NCBI GenBank assembly: GCA_028292565.1
Contig: JAQGMD010000459.1
Span: 1-6,551 of the forward strand
Direction: 5' to 3'
Length of the DNA stretch: 6,551 nucleotides
Origin: Burkholderia sp.
GTDB taxonomy: Bacteria; Pseudomonadota; Gammaproteobacteria; Burkholderiales; Burkholderiaceae
Shown: positions 1 through 6,274 of the stretch, one piece after another
Position numbering within the stretch: position 1 is the stretch's first letter
Layout of the letters: each line of letters begins with the position of its first letter
Position numbers and translations under genes: made by a program
Notes under the pieces: generated by a model
Databases searched by the model: none
Seen by the model: the letters and a program-made list of their open reading frames with translations, nothing else
What the model was told of the DNA's origin: nothing

Positions 1-1265
1 TCCAGTTGCCGCATCTCGAAATGATGGAGCTTCTTTTCCTTGCGCAGCACATGCTCCCTCACGCCGACCTTGCCAAAATCATGGAGCAGCGCGGCATAGC
101 GTATCTCGCGCAACTGGTCGTTGGAAAACTCCACCTGCCGCAACGCGCCGCCGGCCTGGTCCACCGCGATGGCGAGTTGTTCCGCATAGGCCGCAACCCT
201 GAACGAATGCCCGGCGGTGGCCGGATCGCGCTCTTCGATCGCCTGCACCGAAGCGCGCACGAAGCCGTCCAGCAGACGTTCGATATCGGAATACAGCTGG
301 AAGTTTTTCAGGGCCACCGCGGTTTCCGCGCATACGCCGGTAAGCATTTCAAGGTCCTGTTCCTTGAACGCGTAGGGGTCGGACGAGGTATCCACCTGGA
401 TCAATCCGAGACACTCTCCCTCGAGGATCAGTGGCACGCACATGACGCTGCGAATGGCCTGGGCCACGATCGATTCGTGCGAGCCGAAATGCCGGTCCGA
501 CAAGGTGTCGACGGAGAGTATCGAGTGCTTGCGGTTCAACACTTCATCGATGATGGTGCGCGACACCCTCACCTGATCCGGATCCTCGACCGTGCCATCG
601 CGCCGTCGCGCAGCGACAGGCGTCGGCGCCTCGCTTTCGTCTTCCTTCAGCATGATGAACGCGCGCTCGGCCAGCGGAAACAGTTCGAAGATAAATTTCA
701 TTATCTTCTCGATCAGCGTCGCGCTGTCGGTCACCGCCCCGAGGGCGATGCTGACCTGGGCCATGGCGTGGAGCTTCTGCACGGTCCGCTGGACATCGCC
801 CTCGTCGACATCGCCGCCGGTTTCAAATACGCGCGTCAGTTGGGTCGCATCCACTGCCTTGGTGATGATCGTCGGCGCACTCTCGCGGGCCGGCTCGACA
901 AGAGAGTGGAACACAATCTGTGCAGAGGCCACGCCAAGTTCGTCGCCATCGCGCACCGGATGCCATAGGCCAGGCTGTATGCGCTTGCCGAGGACGAAGG
1001 TGCCGTTGAACGAGTCGAGGTCTTCCACAAAATAAGTGTCGCCACGGCGCATGATGCGAGCGTGCCGGCGGCTTATGGTGTGCTCCGGGATGCACAGGAA
1101 TTTGTCGGAGTCGAGGGAGTCCTGCGGATCTCGCCCTATCACCACCTCGTCATGGACCGCGAACATGGTTGGACGGGATGCACCGGTCCCGGTCACCTCC
1201 AGGTAGGCGGTCACTGAACCGACCGATCGGGCAAAGCCGGTCGGGTTGTACACTGTTTTGTCCAT
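1..1265 (-). CDS. FHA-GAF-HD-GYP signalling protein, probable c-di-GMP phosphodiesterase (partial, C-terminus off the left edge)
   Basis: 421 residues are visible and the reading frame is still open at the window edge. Residues about 22-120 form an FHA domain, the phosphothreonine-binding fold, with its signature residues: G44-R45, S65-R66-R67-H68 and N87-G88-T89. Residues about 165-325 read as a GAF sensor domain (MCVPLILEGECLGLIQVD core). From about residue 330 an HD domain begins: ERDPATAGHS with H353, then ALLHDFGKVGVREHVL with the metal-binding pair H395-D396 and K399. The HDxGKxGVxxxxL pattern is typical of HD-GYP phosphodiesterases, which hydrolyse cyclic-di-GMP. The GYP motif itself would lie beyond the edge, so the subclass is inferred. 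No signal peptide or membrane segment is visible, so it is probably cytoplasmic. The ATG lies 9 nt after the stop of the upstream DUF4399 gene, with a GGTGG ribosome-binding stretch, so it is probably co-transcribed and translationally coupled. The Ser/Thr kinase further right is a natural source of a phosphothreonine ligand. Confidence 0.92.
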   Translation of the reverse strand, partial: MDKTVYNPTGFARSVGSVTAYLEVTGTGASRPTMFAVHDEVVIGRDPQDSLDSDKFLCIPEHTISRRHARIMRRGDTYFVEDLDSFNGTFVLGKRIQPGLWHPVRDGDELGVASAQIVFHSLVEPARESAPTIITKAVDATQLTRVFETGGDVDEGDVQRTVQKLHAMAQVSIALGAVTDSATLIEKIMKFIFELFPLAERAFIMLKEDESEAPTPVAARRRDGTVEDPDQVRVSRTIIDEVLNRKHSILSVDTLSDRHFGSHESIVAQAIRSVMCVPLILEGECLGLIQVDTSSDPYAFKEQDLEMLTGVCAETAVALKNFQLYSDIERLLDGFVRASVQAIEERDPATAGHSFRVAAYAEQLAIAVDQAGGALRQVEFSNDQLREIRYAALLHDFGKVGVREHVLRKEKKLHHFEMRQL

Positions 1266-1274
1266 GCCACCAAC

Positions 1275-1697
1275 TCACTTGACAATAATCGTGATCTTTC
1301 TCGAATGGACAGGCGGATTGTGCGGTATGTGTTTGTCGTCGCCCATCAACAATTGCAGCGTATGCTTCCCCTGCGGGAGTTCGACCATGGTCTCCGTTTC
1401 ACCGGCGCCGAAATGCAGATGGTTCCGGTCGGATGGAATCTCCTTGTCGGCAGCCGGCATCGGCGTGTTAATCAATAAATGGTGATGGCCCGTGTTCTGC
1501 ATCTTCACGTCTTTTGGCGCCACACCCATGTTGCGCAACCCGAACCACACCCTGAACGGCTTTCCTGCTGAAATGACTTGTCCGTCGTTGGGCCAGCCTA
1601 TATAGAGCGTTGCATTCGCGGGAGCCGGTGTGGGGCCGGCCAGTACGGCGGCGGGGAATGCGAAGGCTGCGATTGCAGCAGCGAATACCTTGTCCAT
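1275..1697 (-). CDS. Secreted DUF4399 protein, copy A
   Basis: 140 residues. It begins with a signal peptide (MDKVFAAAIAAFAFPAAVLA, likely cut before GPTP) and continues as a single DUF4399 domain. Hallmarks are GLRNMGVAPK, GHHHLLI, EIPSDRNHLHFGAGETE, HTLQLLMGD and IPHNPPVHS, then a C-terminal beta strand ending in VK. The molecular function of the family is not known to me. The repeated histidines (HHH, HLH, KHIPH) could bind a metal, but that is inference. By hand alignment about two thirds of the mature residues match the neighbouring copy B, so the pair is a tandem duplication. The start is supported by a GGAG stretch 8 nt upstream and by the signal peptide beginning at residue 1. Copy B ends 51 nt upstream on the same strand and the FHA/HD-GYP gene follows after 9 nt, so the three genes look like one operon. 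The product should be periplasmic or extracellular. Confidence 0.92.
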   Translation of the reverse strand: MDKVFAAAIAAFAFPAAVLAGPTPAPANATLYIGWPNDGQVISAGKPFRVWFGLRNMGVAPKDVKMQNTGHHHLLINTPMPAADKEIPSDRNHLHFGAGETETMVELPQGKHTLQLLMGDDKHIPHNPPVHSRKITIIVK

Positions 1698-1726
1698 GGG
1701 TGGCGCTCCGCTTCTCTAAAATTTTT

Positions 1727-1744
1727 GGCGGGTCATGACCCGCC
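1727..1744. repeat. 18-bp perfect palindrome between the two DUF4399 genes
   Basis: GGCGGGTCATGACCCGCC equals its own reverse complement. In RNA it can form a 7-bp GC-rich stem with a CATG loop. On the coding (minus) strand the stem is followed by AAAAATTTT rather than a clean U-tract, so it is not a textbook intrinsic terminator. It sits in the 51-nt gap of the presumed operon. It could be an mRNA stabilising or processing hairpin, a partial attenuator, or a dyad operator. The sequence alone does not decide between these. Confidence 0.6.
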
Positions 1745-1748
1745 CACC

Positions 1749-2168
1749 TTATTTCACGGTGATCGTGACCTTCTTCGAATACACCGGCGGGTTATGAGGG
1801 ACATGATCATGATCCCCCAGCAGCAATTGCAGCGTGTGTACCCCCGGCGGCAGCTCGATGCGTGCCTCGGTCTCACCCGCGCCGAAGTGCAGATGATTGC
1901 GGTCGGACGGAATCTCCTTGTCCGGCGGCGGCAGCGCCGTATCGATCAGCAAATGGTGATGGCCTGCGCTGGGATGTTTGACGCCCTTCGGAGCGACGCC
2001 CATATTACGCAGGCCCATGCGCATCCAGAACTTCCCGCCTGTGATGACCGTACCGTTGGCAGGCCAGATCACATAGACCTCGGCGTTTTTCGGCGATGGC
2101 GTTTCACCGCCAATCGCGTATGGCACCATCGCTGTACCGAGACTGACCAGTAAAGTGGCCCGCAACAT
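1749..2168 (-). CDS. Secreted DUF4399 protein, copy B (first gene of the leftward string)
   Basis: 139 residues from the chosen start. The signal peptide is MLRATLLVSLGTAMVPYAIGG, followed by a DUF4399 domain with GLRNMGVAPK, GHHHLLI, EIPSDRNHLHFGAGETE, HTLQLLLGDHDHVPHNPP and a final VTITVK strand. The block from EIPSDRN to AGETE is identical to copy A, while the signal peptides differ. I chose the ATG at 2168 because GGAAGG lies 9 nt upstream, the signal peptide then starts at residue 1, and the length (139) matches copy A (140). An in-frame ATG at 2222 would add 18 residues. It also has an AAAGG stretch 7 nt upstream, so it remains possible. The product is predicted to be exported, and a metal-binding role for the histidine clusters is only a guess. 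It heads the leftward string, diverging from the SUMF1-type gene. The compositional style is like its neighbours, so there is no sign of recent transfer. Confidence 0.9.
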   Translation of the reverse strand: MLRATLLVSLGTAMVPYAIGGETPSPKNAEVYVIWPANGTVITGGKFWMRMGLRNMGVAPKGVKHPSAGHHHLLIDTALPPPDKEIPSDRNHLHFGAGETEARIELPPGVHTLQLLLGDHDHVPHNPPVYSKKVTITVK

Positions 2169-2222
2169 GCCGCGCACCCTTCCGGAAATTTGTCCACCAC
2201 CTAAGTACGCACCAATATGCAT

Positions 2223-2459
2223 GGGAGCACCTTTCGGATCGCATCAGTGGGATATGACAGGTCACTGCCGCCGGACATGAGTTCTTCGCCGACATCGTTT
2301 AGCTTAGGACAAAATTGAACCAAAAGTAGGTGTATATTCAGAATTATGCGCGGCACCCCGAATATTCGTTGGCGGAGCGTCGTCCCGCGAATGTCGCGTT
2401 TGAACTATCGGCCGCCGTTCTTCCATTGCATAGGGTTCGCGCTAAATCGCGGAGGGTGA
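2223..2459. other. Divergent intergenic region, AT-rich core
   Basis: This gap lies between the leftward DUF4399 operon and the rightward SUMF1-type gene and must hold promoters for both. The stretch 2299-2350 is clearly more AT-rich than its surroundings. A 10-bp palindrome, CGAATATTCG, sits at 2359-2368. I found no sigma-54 -24/-12 pair here and no convincing leftward -35/-10 pair. Confidence 0.5.
2315..2344 (+). promoter_or_regulatory. Candidate sigma-70 promoter for the SUMF1-type gene
   Basis: TTGAAC (2315-2320) matches 4 of 6 consensus -35 bases. CAGAAT (2339-2344), 18 nt further on, matches 4 of 6 consensus -10 bases, within an AT-rich stretch. A better -10 hexamer, TATATT at 2333-2338, lies too close to this -35 to pair with it. 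The call is weak and rests on position and composition. Confidence 0.25.
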
Positions 2460-3689
2460 ATGCTTAACGTTCAAGTCGGAGGTCTTGCTACGCGGCAAAA
2501 ACTTTTGATCCTTTGCGTGATCTGGGCTGCCCCTTTCAGATGGGTGGAAGCCGCCCCGGATGCCATGGCCAGCATCGCGGCGCATGAATCTGCGAACCAT
2601 GCTGTCCGATTCCCCCTGAAGCCGGTCGCCATCCTCCCCAAGGATAGCGCGGAGCAATACGAACTCACCTTCTGGGAATCGATCAAGGACAGTACTCACG
2701 CGAGCGACTACGAGGCGTACCTGCAGTCGTACCCTAACGGTCGTTTCGCGGCGCTTGCGCGCTCGCGCATTGAGCGACTTCGTGCCGCCGCCCCCAAAGC
2801 CACCGCGCCGGCGGAGAAGGCTCCTGCGACGAAGGCGCAGCCGGAACGCGTTCGACCGGCGCCTGCTACAAAAGGAACTTATGAGCAGCGCCCTGCGCCT
2901 GCTGTTAAGGAGCGACCGCAGGCCGATGCCGAGGTGCCGACAAGGGGAACACCGAGCGGCGGGGTTGCAGGAGGCGCCGAGATCAAGGACTGCCCTGCAT
3001 GCCCGGTGCTGATCGCCCTGCTTCCAGGTTCACTCGTCATGGGAAGCAACTCGAGCGATCCATCGGAAAGACCCGCCCACCGCGTGTCGGTCACCGCGCC
3101 GTTCGCGATCGGAAAATACGAAGTGACTGTCGATCAGTGGAACGCCTGCGCCGGGACCGGGGCCTGTCCACGCATCGGGGGCGATGGCAACCTTCCCGGC
3201 AATGCGCCGATGCGCGATGTCAGCTGGGACGATGCGCAGCTGTATGTGAAGTGGCTGAGCCAGGCCAGCGGCAAGACATACCGGCTGCCGAGCGAGGCCG
3301 AGTGGGAGTACGCCGCGCGCGCGGGAACGTCGACGCAGTACTGGTGGGGTGATCAGATGCGCACCGGTAACGCCAATTGCAAGGATTGCGGCCAACCGTG
3401 GCGCCAGGAGGGGCCTGCCACCGTTGGGTCGTTCGCTCCCAATCCCTACGGACTGCACGACATGAACGGAAGCGTCTGGGAGTGGGTCAGCGATTGCTGG
3501 CACAATTCCTACAAGGGCGCGCCTTCCGATGCGCGTCCATGGGACCAGCCGAACTGCAGGGAACGCGTGATACGTGGAGGCTCGTGGCGGGATGCGGCCA
3601 GCTACATGTTGTCTTCGACTCGGTTCAAGTATGCCGCGGGGGTGCGCCAGTCGCAGAACGGGTTTCGGGTTGTGCGGGATGTGAAGTAA
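2460..3689 (+). CDS. Secreted SUMF1/FGE-fold protein (TagR-like, probably non-catalytic)
   Basis: 409 residues. A signal peptide ([15 protein letters not shown], cut near residue 31) is followed by a short helical module at about 69-107 ([20 protein letters not shown], then [14 protein letters not shown]), of a kind often found beside caspase-like and FGE-type proteins. Next come an Ala/Pro/Lys-rich linker (about 108-175) and an FGE-sulfatase domain (about 176-407) with [63 protein letters not shown] and NGFRVVRD. The two active-site cysteines of true formylglycine-generating enzymes are missing in the [13 protein letters not shown] segment, so oxidation of sulfatases is unlikely. Cysteine pairs (178/181, 230/236, 307/310, 346/366) suit disulfides in the periplasm. 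TagR, a known periplasmic SUMF1 protein, activates the kinase PpkA, and the convergent kinase gene makes a similar role plausible (inference). GGAGG lies 4 nt before the ATG. The stop codon lies inside the downstream palindromic element. Confidence 0.92.
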   Translation: MLNVQVGGLATRQKLLILCVIWAAPFRWVEAAPDAMASIAAHESANHAVRFPLKPVAILPKDSAEQYELTFWESIKDSTHASDYEAYLQSYPNGRFAALARSRIERLRAAAPKATAPAEKAPATKAQPERVRPAPATKGTYEQRPAPAVKERPQADAEVPTRGTPSGGVAGGAEIKDCPACPVLIALLPGSLVMGSNSSDPSERPAHRVSVTAPFAIGKYEVTVDQWNACAGTGACPRIGGDGNLPGNAPMRDVSWDDAQLYVKWLSQASGKTYRLPSEAEWEYAARAGTSTQYWWGDQMRTGNANCKDCGQPWRQEGPATVGSFAPNPYGLHDMNGSVWEWVSDCWHNSYKGAPSDARPWDQPNCRERVIRGGSWRDAASYMLSSTRFKYAAGVRQSQNGFRVVRDVK

Positions 3690-3869
3690 GGCGCCGCGCA
3701 GGAATAACTTGTGCAATTTGGCGAACGTAGCGGGATGCGATGCAAGGGGCCCGCCGAGGGGCGCGAGGAGGAGTCATAGCGAGCTATGGCGACGACGAGC
3801 AACGCGGCAACGCGCCCGCTACGGCCAGCAAAATTGACCAACTTATTCCTGCGCGGTGCCCTACCCCAC
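3681..3869. repeat. Nested palindromic element (MITE/REP-like), possible bidirectional terminator
   Basis: The outer arms 3690-3719 and 3831-3860 are reverse complements at 26 of 30 positions by my count, sharing CCGCGCAGGAATAA. The symmetry weakens outward to 3681 and 3869, where the mismatches are A/G transitions. Inside lies a second perfect inverted repeat, CGTAGCGGG (3726-3734) with CCCGCTACG (3815-3823). At the centre is CATAGC-GA-GCTATG (3775-3788). The element fills the whole gap between the convergent SUMF1-type and kinase genes, and its left arm covers the SUMF1 stop codon. The layered symmetry suits a small non-autonomous mobile repeat, which would also act as a transcription-stopping cruciform or hairpin for both genes. 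No U-tract is present. Confidence 0.6.
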
Positions 3870-3871
3870 CC

Positions 3872-5872
3872 TCAAGGCTTGCGCGCCTTGGTCGTTATCT
3901 GAATAAAATCGACCATAACTTTGTCAGCCCCATGTTTGGCCGCCAGCTGCCGCAACTGCTTCTCCACCGCGCGCAAATAATCCGTCCCCGGCTCGTGCTC
4001 CGCCCGCAAACCATCAAACAAAGGCGCAGGCGTAATGAGCAGCACAATCAAGTCCGTTCCGAACGGCTTCGCCACAATCCAGTTGCCCATGCCGCCGATG
4101 GTGGCCGAATAATTCGGAGGCGCCTGGTTGGCCTTCACGCGAGGGCTGGGCACCAGGTGGACCACACTGCCGTCAAACGAAAAGTAATCGACGTTGACGT
4201 AAGACTGGAATCCGGGCGTCGTCACATCCACGATCAGGGGACTGCCCTCCGTGAGTTCCGCGTTGGGTTCTTTGGTACGTATCGTAGCGGCGCGTCCGGC
4301 TTGCCGATTCGTAACCCAGTAAGGGGCAAACAGTTTGATGACTTCGCATTTGTCGTCGTTCACCTGCTGCACATCGAGGCTCAGGGTCTTCACCCCGGGG
4401 ATGGCGCTTAACATCTCTTTCAGGCCCGATACACCCAGGCTCCCGGGTATATATCCCTGCACCTGCAATGTGGATTGGCGAACCGAAGCCGACAGGGCCG
4501 AGCATGGCACGCGTGCGAGAACCGGCGTTACCGATGAAAGCGAGAGCGGCGGCGGCGCGGGCTGCACCGGTTGCGGGGCCGGTTGAGCAGGCTGTGGGGC
4601 CTCGACGACCGCCTGCTCGTTTCCGTCACCGCTTTGCGTCACCATGAAGTAGCTGAGGCCGGCTGCTATGAGCGACCCCGTCAGCAAACCCGACACCGTC
4701 AACGCCACGTATGCCGCAACAGGGCGCTTGCCGCTCAACTCCCGCATGAAACGCGCCACGCTAGGCGTCCTGGTTTCGCGATGGAATGAGAGCGCGCACT
4801 TCAGCCCCCGCCATTGCCGGCGATTCAACGACTTCGGCCGATGCGGTTTCATCCCCGCATCGCGCGCCTGTACGGCGGACACGCGATTGAATGGGTGGCG
4901 TCCCGTCAGCACTTCGTAGGCAATGCAAGCCAGCGCATAGATGTCATCCCGCGGATCAGGTTCGAGATGTTCGAGCATCTCCGGACTTGCATACGCCGGC
5001 GTCAGTCCGCCCAGGCTGCCGGGATCGAAGACTGTGGCCTCCGAGTCCTCTTCCGGTTTGCGGAATACGCGGGCGATGCCGAAATCGATCACCTTCACTT
5101 CGCGTTTGCCAGTAAGGAATACATTGGCGGGCTTGAGGTCGCAATGGACAAAACCGCGCTCGTGCGCATATGCCAGTGCGTTGGCGATGCCGCCGACTAT
5201 ATGCATGGCCTCATCATAGGGCGCCCCCTTGAAATCAGGAGCCCTGATTGCCTGGCTCAGCGGTTTACCCGACAAATGCTCCATGGTCAGGTAAACCATC
5301 GAGCCATCGCGATCGAAGTCGTACACGGTCACGATGTTGGGATGCGCCAGGGTCTGGGCTTTCTGTGCTTCGCGCTGCAACGTGATCAGCGATTTCGGAT
5401 GTCCTCGAAACTGGACATTCAGGACCTTGATCGCGATATAGGGCTTGCGGTCGGACGCCTCCAGCTTGCGCAGGTCGAGCGCCTTGTATACGGTACCCAT
5501 GCCGCCGAAGCCTATGCATTCCTCCAGCACGAAGCGACCGTTGAGCGTATCGCCGACACCTTTTATCCGGTCAGGTGCGCCCGACGAAGGAGCCGGCGGT
5601 GCTACGTGGCGATCGCGCGGGTTGGTCTGCACCCGGGTCTCATCGTCGCTAAAGCTTTGCCTGGCGCCCACCACGTTCTCGATCCGGCGTTGCAATTCTG
5701 TGAATACCGCCGGGGGCAACATTATCCTGGTGTGTTCATCGCTGAGTATGTCGAGCAGGCGCGCGGAACCCGATTGCTCCGTCGCCAACGCGCGGTCAAC
5801 CTGCGCGAAAAATTCGTTGTGCGACATGCCGCCGCTTTGGAAGCTGCGAATCGTGTTCGCCAGGCTAGCCAT
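3872..5872 (-). CDS. Transmembrane Ser/Thr protein kinase with extracytoplasmic DUF4384-like tail
   Basis: 666 residues. An N-terminal helical segment (1-70) leads to a kinase domain at about 112-380. Its motifs are the P-loop IGFGGMGTVYK (120-130), catalytic lysine K149 in AIKV, E168, the catalytic loop HCDLKPAN (243-250, with D245 and N250), DFG (263-265), SPE in place of APE (296-298) and D310 of helix F. The catalytic loop has Cys where RD kinases have Arg. One membrane helix lies at about 388-410, then a Pro/Gln/Ala linker (about 423-442). The outer part (445-666) has a BON-like stretch with C457 and C509, followed by a DUF4384-like region (about 540-620: VDYFSFDGSVVHLVPSP, PFGTDLIVLLITPAPLFDG). 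It should phosphorylate Ser/Thr in cytoplasmic targets in response to an outer signal. Threonines in DDETRV (79), EATVF (280) and GLTPAYASPE (291) are possible autophosphorylation sites for FHA binding. The start has only a weak GAG ribosome site. The gene is convergent with the SUMF1-type gene. Confidence 0.95.
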   Translation of the reverse strand: MASLANTIRSFQSGGMSHNEFFAQVDRALATEQSGSARLLDILSDEHTRIMLPPAVFTELQRRIENVVGARQSFSDDETRVQTNPRDRHVAPPAPSSGAPDRIKGVGDTLNGRFVLEECIGFGGMGTVYKALDLRKLEASDRKPYIAIKVLNVQFRGHPKSLITLQREAQKAQTLAHPNIVTVYDFDRDGSMVYLTMEHLSGKPLSQAIRAPDFKGAPYDEAMHIVGGIANALAYAHERGFVHCDLKPANVFLTGKREVKVIDFGIARVFRKPEEDSEATVFDPGSLGGLTPAYASPEMLEHLEPDPRDDIYALACIAYEVLTGRHPFNRVSAVQARDAGMKPHRPKSLNRRQWRGLKCALSFHRETRTPSVARFMRELSGKRPVAAYVALTVSGLLTGSLIAAGLSYFMVTQSGDGNEQAVVEAPQPAQPAPQPVQPAPPPLSLSSVTPVLARVPCSALSASVRQSTLQVQGYIPGSLGVSGLKEMLSAIPGVKTLSLDVQQVNDDKCEVIKLFAPYWVTNRQAGRAATIRTKEPNAELTEGSPLIVDVTTPGFQSYVNVDYFSFDGSVVHLVPSPRVKANQAPPNYSATIGGMGNWIVAKPFGTDLIVLLITPAPLFDGLRAEHEPGTDYLRAVEKQLRQLAAKHGADKVMVDFIQITTKARKP

Positions 5873-5963
5873 ACGTTCTCACATTGGGTCTCCGGGGTCA
5901 TCGGCTGGAAAGTGACTGCGTGCCTGCATTCCTCTCCGGCTCTTTCACAAATATAGTACAAAT

Positions 5964-5979
5964 CGCAAGGCATAGGCCC
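5964..5979 (-). promoter_or_regulatory. Candidate sigma-54 promoter facing the kinase gene
   Basis: Read on the minus strand, GGGCCTATGCCTTGCG keeps the invariant GG and GC pairs at the correct spacing, plus the TTGC of the -12 box. The -24 box is only GGC of the GGCACG consensus. It would start transcription near 5953, roughly 80 nt before the kinase ATG. It is much weaker than the rightward site at 6198-6213. Confidence 0.3.
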
Positions 5980-5983
5980 GCGC

Positions 5984-6005
5984 ACGACATGATTAAGCAT
6001 GTCGT
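5984..6005. repeat. Inverted repeat, candidate operator upstream of the kinase
   Basis: The perfect 8-bp arms ACGACATG (5984-5991) and CATGTCGT (5998-6005) flank the 6-nt spacer ATTAAG. It sits just upstream of the candidate minus-strand sigma-54 site, where an activator or repressor dimer could bind. It could also form an RNA hairpin in a rightward transcript. Confidence 0.4.
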
Positions 6006-6033
6006 CCTGTTCACTGCAATGGAGGTAAACGCA

Positions 6034-6066
6034 ATGTGTTGTGAGCCGGCGAACAGTGCCTCTTAA
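6034..6066 (+). CDS. Possible 10-residue micro-ORF (MCCEPANSAS)
   Basis: An ATG at 6034 opens a 10-codon frame, MCCEPANSAS, closed by TAA at 6064-6066. GGAGGT (6021-6026) lies 7 nt upstream, a near-ideal ribosome binding site. It is upstream of the mapped sigma-54 promoter, so it would need its own transcript, and I see no clear promoter for one. It may be a chance match. Other uses are a regulatory leader peptide or a very short product with two adjacent cysteines. Nothing downstream continues it in frame. Confidence 0.2.
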   Translation: MCCEPANSAS

Positions 6067-6107
6067 ATCTGTTGGACGACACCCGCCACTTCAGCTCTGA
6101 ACAGGCG

Positions 6108-6122
6108 TTGACGTCATGTCAA
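6108..6122. promoter_or_regulatory. TTGAC-N5-GTCAA dyad, candidate enhancer-binding site
   Basis: The perfect 5-bp arms TTGAC and GTCAA lie about 75-90 bp upstream of the sigma-54 -24 box. Sigma-54 promoters need an upstream activator bound about 80-200 bp away, and this dyad is in that range. The AT-rich stretch between them could be bent by IHF, although I could not match an IHF consensus. The assignment is by position and symmetry only. Confidence 0.3.
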
Positions 6123-6197
6123 ATATCGGGGGCCTCTCTCGAAATACCGTCTATTTTTCAATCACTTAAGAGTAGGCATGCAGCGTATGGCGTGTGC

Positions 6198-6213
6198 TGG
6201 CACGCCCCCTGCT
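6198..6213 (+). promoter_or_regulatory. Sigma-54 (-24/-12) promoter of the leader-peptide gene
   Basis: TGGCACGCCCCCTGCT matches the sigma-54 consensus TGGCACGNNNNTTGCW at every defined position except one (C for the first T of the -12 box), with exact GG-to-GC spacing. Transcription would start near 6223, giving a leader of about 65 nt before the ATG at 6289. Expression would therefore need RpoN and an ATP-dependent enhancer-binding protein. None is encoded in this window. Confidence 0.75.
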
Positions 6214-6274
6214 ATATGTGTACCGAGCGCGAAAAAAAACGCCTCACCACCAACCCCAACCTGATGAACCCTTT

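Noticed and set aside
6..968. A 320-codon plus-strand open frame opposite the HD-GYP gene
   Set aside because: The minus strand carries clear FHA, GAF and HD motifs throughout. The plus-strand product has no recognisable motif and is a GC-rich antisense shadow.
2460..3689. Annotation as a sulfatase-activating formylglycine-generating enzyme
   Set aside because: The fold is right but both catalytic cysteines are absent and no sulfatase gene is present in the window.
3030..3716. A 228-codon minus-strand open frame opposite the SUMF1-type gene
   Set aside because: It is antisense to a well-supported FGE domain and shows no motif or ribosome site of its own.
3681..3869. CRISPR-like repeat array
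   Set aside because: The repeats are inverted around one centre, not direct repeats separated by unique spacers.
3740..4411. A 223-codon plus-strand open frame starting in the palindromic element and running into the kinase gene
   Set aside because: It starts within repeat sequence and reads antisense through the DUF4384-like tail, and its Arg-rich product is not protein-like.
4814..5956. A 380-codon plus-strand open frame opposite the kinase
   Set aside because: It lies fully across the kinase domain coding strand, which has all catalytic motifs. The antisense product is His/Arg-rich and matches nothing I know.
6224..6245. A8 tract with short flanking GC as an intrinsic terminator
   Set aside because: The flanking bases do not form a stable stem, and the tract lies within the leader RNA of the strongly promoted peptide gene.
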